NCBI GenBank assembly: GCA_038745295.1
Contig: JBCDLN010000246.1
Span: 1 to 6,211 of the forward strand
Direction of reading: 5' to 3'
Length of the DNA stretch: 6,211 nt
DNA from: Acuticoccus sp038745295
Lineage (GTDB): Bacteria > Pseudomonadota > Alphaproteobacteria > Rhizobiales > Amorphaceae
Of this stretch, positions 5,494-6,211 are shown in pieces. Both the position numbers and the translations under genes were made by a program. The number at the start of each line of letters is the position of its first letter. Position 1 is the stretch's first letter. A model generated the notes under the pieces. It ran no database searches. It saw nothing but the letters and a program-made list of their open reading frames with translations, and was not told the origin of the DNA.

Positions 5494-6211
5494 TCATGCC
5501 GCGCCCACGCTGACATCGTAGCCGAATGGGCCGCCCTCAAAAATGGCGCGGATCAGTGCCGGGGCGAGGGTGAATTGGGAGCGGTCGAGGGCGCCATCGG
5601 CAAAAGCGGCCTCCAGATGCGGCCCCAGCACCCGGCCAACGTCCACTCCCTCAACAGTCTCACCGGCGAGGGGACCAGACATCGCCTGTTGAACGCTCAT
5701 CCCCTCGCCAAGATGGCGGCCGAGCCGGCTGTTGCGCCCGCCCCCCACCGTCACGTGAAGGTCACCCACGCCAGAAAGGCCAAACGCGCTCTCGCGCCTA
5801 CCGCCGATCCAAGGCGCCAAAAGCGCCATCTCGTCAACAGCTTGTTGGAACGCGCCCGCAACAGGGTTTTTCACCGCCACCCCATCGCGCAGATGCCGGC
5901 CCAGCATCGCGCTGACGCCGATGGCGTAAAAATTCTTCAGCGCTGCACACGCTTCAATCCCCACCGGGTCATCTGAGAGGTCAACGCGGTAGTAGGGCGT
6001 CTCAAACACCGTCTTGAGAGCCTCGGCCGCCGTCGGCGAGGCGGAGCCATAAACCACCCGCGTCGGCCGCCGTTCAGCCAGCTCGCGCGCGATGCACGGC
6101 CCGCCAATCCCCACAAACGGCAACGAAAGACCGCGGCCCCGAAGCATTTCAGGGAACGCCTCAGCATAGGTGAGGGGGACCGCATCAGACCCAGGCACCA
6201 ACCCTTTCGTC
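5494..6211 (-). CDS. GpsA-like NAD(P)-dependent glycerol-3-phosphate (polyol-phosphate) dehydrogenase, 5' end outside window
   Basis: The last 238 codons of a dehydrogenase related to glycerol-3-phosphate dehydrogenase. The frame is open to the window edge, and the first visible residues, TKGLVPGS, match the 'KG' region that follows the Rossmann cofactor fold in GpsA, so about 100 N-terminal residues are missing. TTG 6201 is in frame but internal, not the start. Visible family features are GGPCIARELAERRPT, the ALKNFYAIG segment with the catalytic-type Lys, GLSGVGDLHVT, and a GGGRNSRLG segment that keeps the phosphate-binding Arg-Asn. Departures from GpsA: the usual 'DN..AALITRG..EM' helix reads KNPVAGAFQQAVDEM, so the usual Arg is Gln, and the T-C-x-S-x-x-S-R-N loop is shortened and lacks the Cys. 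Coding ends at 5494, 40 bases before the RpiB-family start on the same strand, consistent with one operon. Membrane-lipid GpsA is possible, but the divergence and partner favour a catabolic paralogue. Confidence 0.85.
   Translation of the reverse strand, partial: TKGLVPGSDAVPLTYAEAFPEMLRGRGLSLPFVGIGGPCIARELAERRPTRVVYGSASPTAAEALKTVFETPYYRVDLSDDPVGIEACAALKNFYAIGVSAMLGRHLRDGVAVKNPVAGAFQQAVDEMALLAPWIGGRRESAFGLSGVGDLHVTVGGGRNSRLGRHLGEGMSVQQAMSGPLAGETVEGVDVGRVLGPHLEAAFADGALDRSQFTLAPALIRAIFEGGPFGYDVSVGAA

Noticed and set aside
5454..5540. Longer N-terminus for the RpiB-family protein from 5540
   Set aside because: It would overlap the end of the upstream gene, and the ATG at 5453 has a good ribosome-binding site and the normal family N-terminus.
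5575..5976. Plus-strand open frame opposite the GpsA-like gene
   Set aside because: It is fully antisense to a recognised dehydrogenase and has no family features.

Overview
The window looks like chromosomal DNA of an alphaproteobacterium, most likely of the Rhizobiales/Hyphomicrobiales. The evidence is the high GC content with GC-rich third codon positions, the protein families present, and a degenerate intergenic element at about 2278-2318 that resembles the dispersed 'AGAGCAATTTC...GGAAACxG' repeats I recall from that order. No tRNA, rRNA, CRISPR array, insertion sequence or phage gene was seen.

Left block (minus strand, 1-2203). An operon of an oligopeptide/dipeptide-type ABC transporter begins at about 2203. 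Its first gene encodes a secreted family 5 solute-binding protein (608-2203). A strong Rho-independent-type hairpin (569-595) follows in the short gap. Next comes the first inner-membrane permease, a DppB/OppB homologue (510 down to the window edge, C-terminal half missing). The second permease and the ATPases are presumably beyond position 1.

Middle block (plus strand, 2471-4947). Divergent from the transporter is a zinc-dependent succinylglutamate desuccinylase/aspartoacylase-family hydrolase (start chosen at GTG 2471). The 267-base divergent region (2204-2470) holds the repeat-like palindrome and a weak second inverted repeat, but no convincing -35/-10 pair. The layout suggests that the transporter imports an N-acylated amino acid or peptide-like compound and the cytoplasmic hydrolase removes the acyl group. 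After a 170-base gap comes a secreted 'esterase-like activity of phytase' family protein (3610-4947), closed by a clean terminator hairpin (4957-4987).

Right block (minus strand, 4992-6211). Converging on that terminator is a two-gene unit. Upstream is a GpsA-like NAD(P)-dependent polyol-phosphate dehydrogenase, cut by the window edge so that its Rossmann N-terminus is missing. 40 bases downstream is an RpiB/LacAB-family sugar-phosphate isomerase. The isomerase keeps the catalytic Cys but has Ser where E. coli RpiB has the ring-opening His99, and the dehydrogenase departs from the GpsA consensus around its substrate site. Together they suggest a short-chain (possibly four-carbon) sugar- or polyol-phosphate pathway rather than housekeeping ribose-5-P and glycerol-3-P metabolism.

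Nothing here is clearly an undescribed system. The most interesting lead is the isomerase/dehydrogenase pair.
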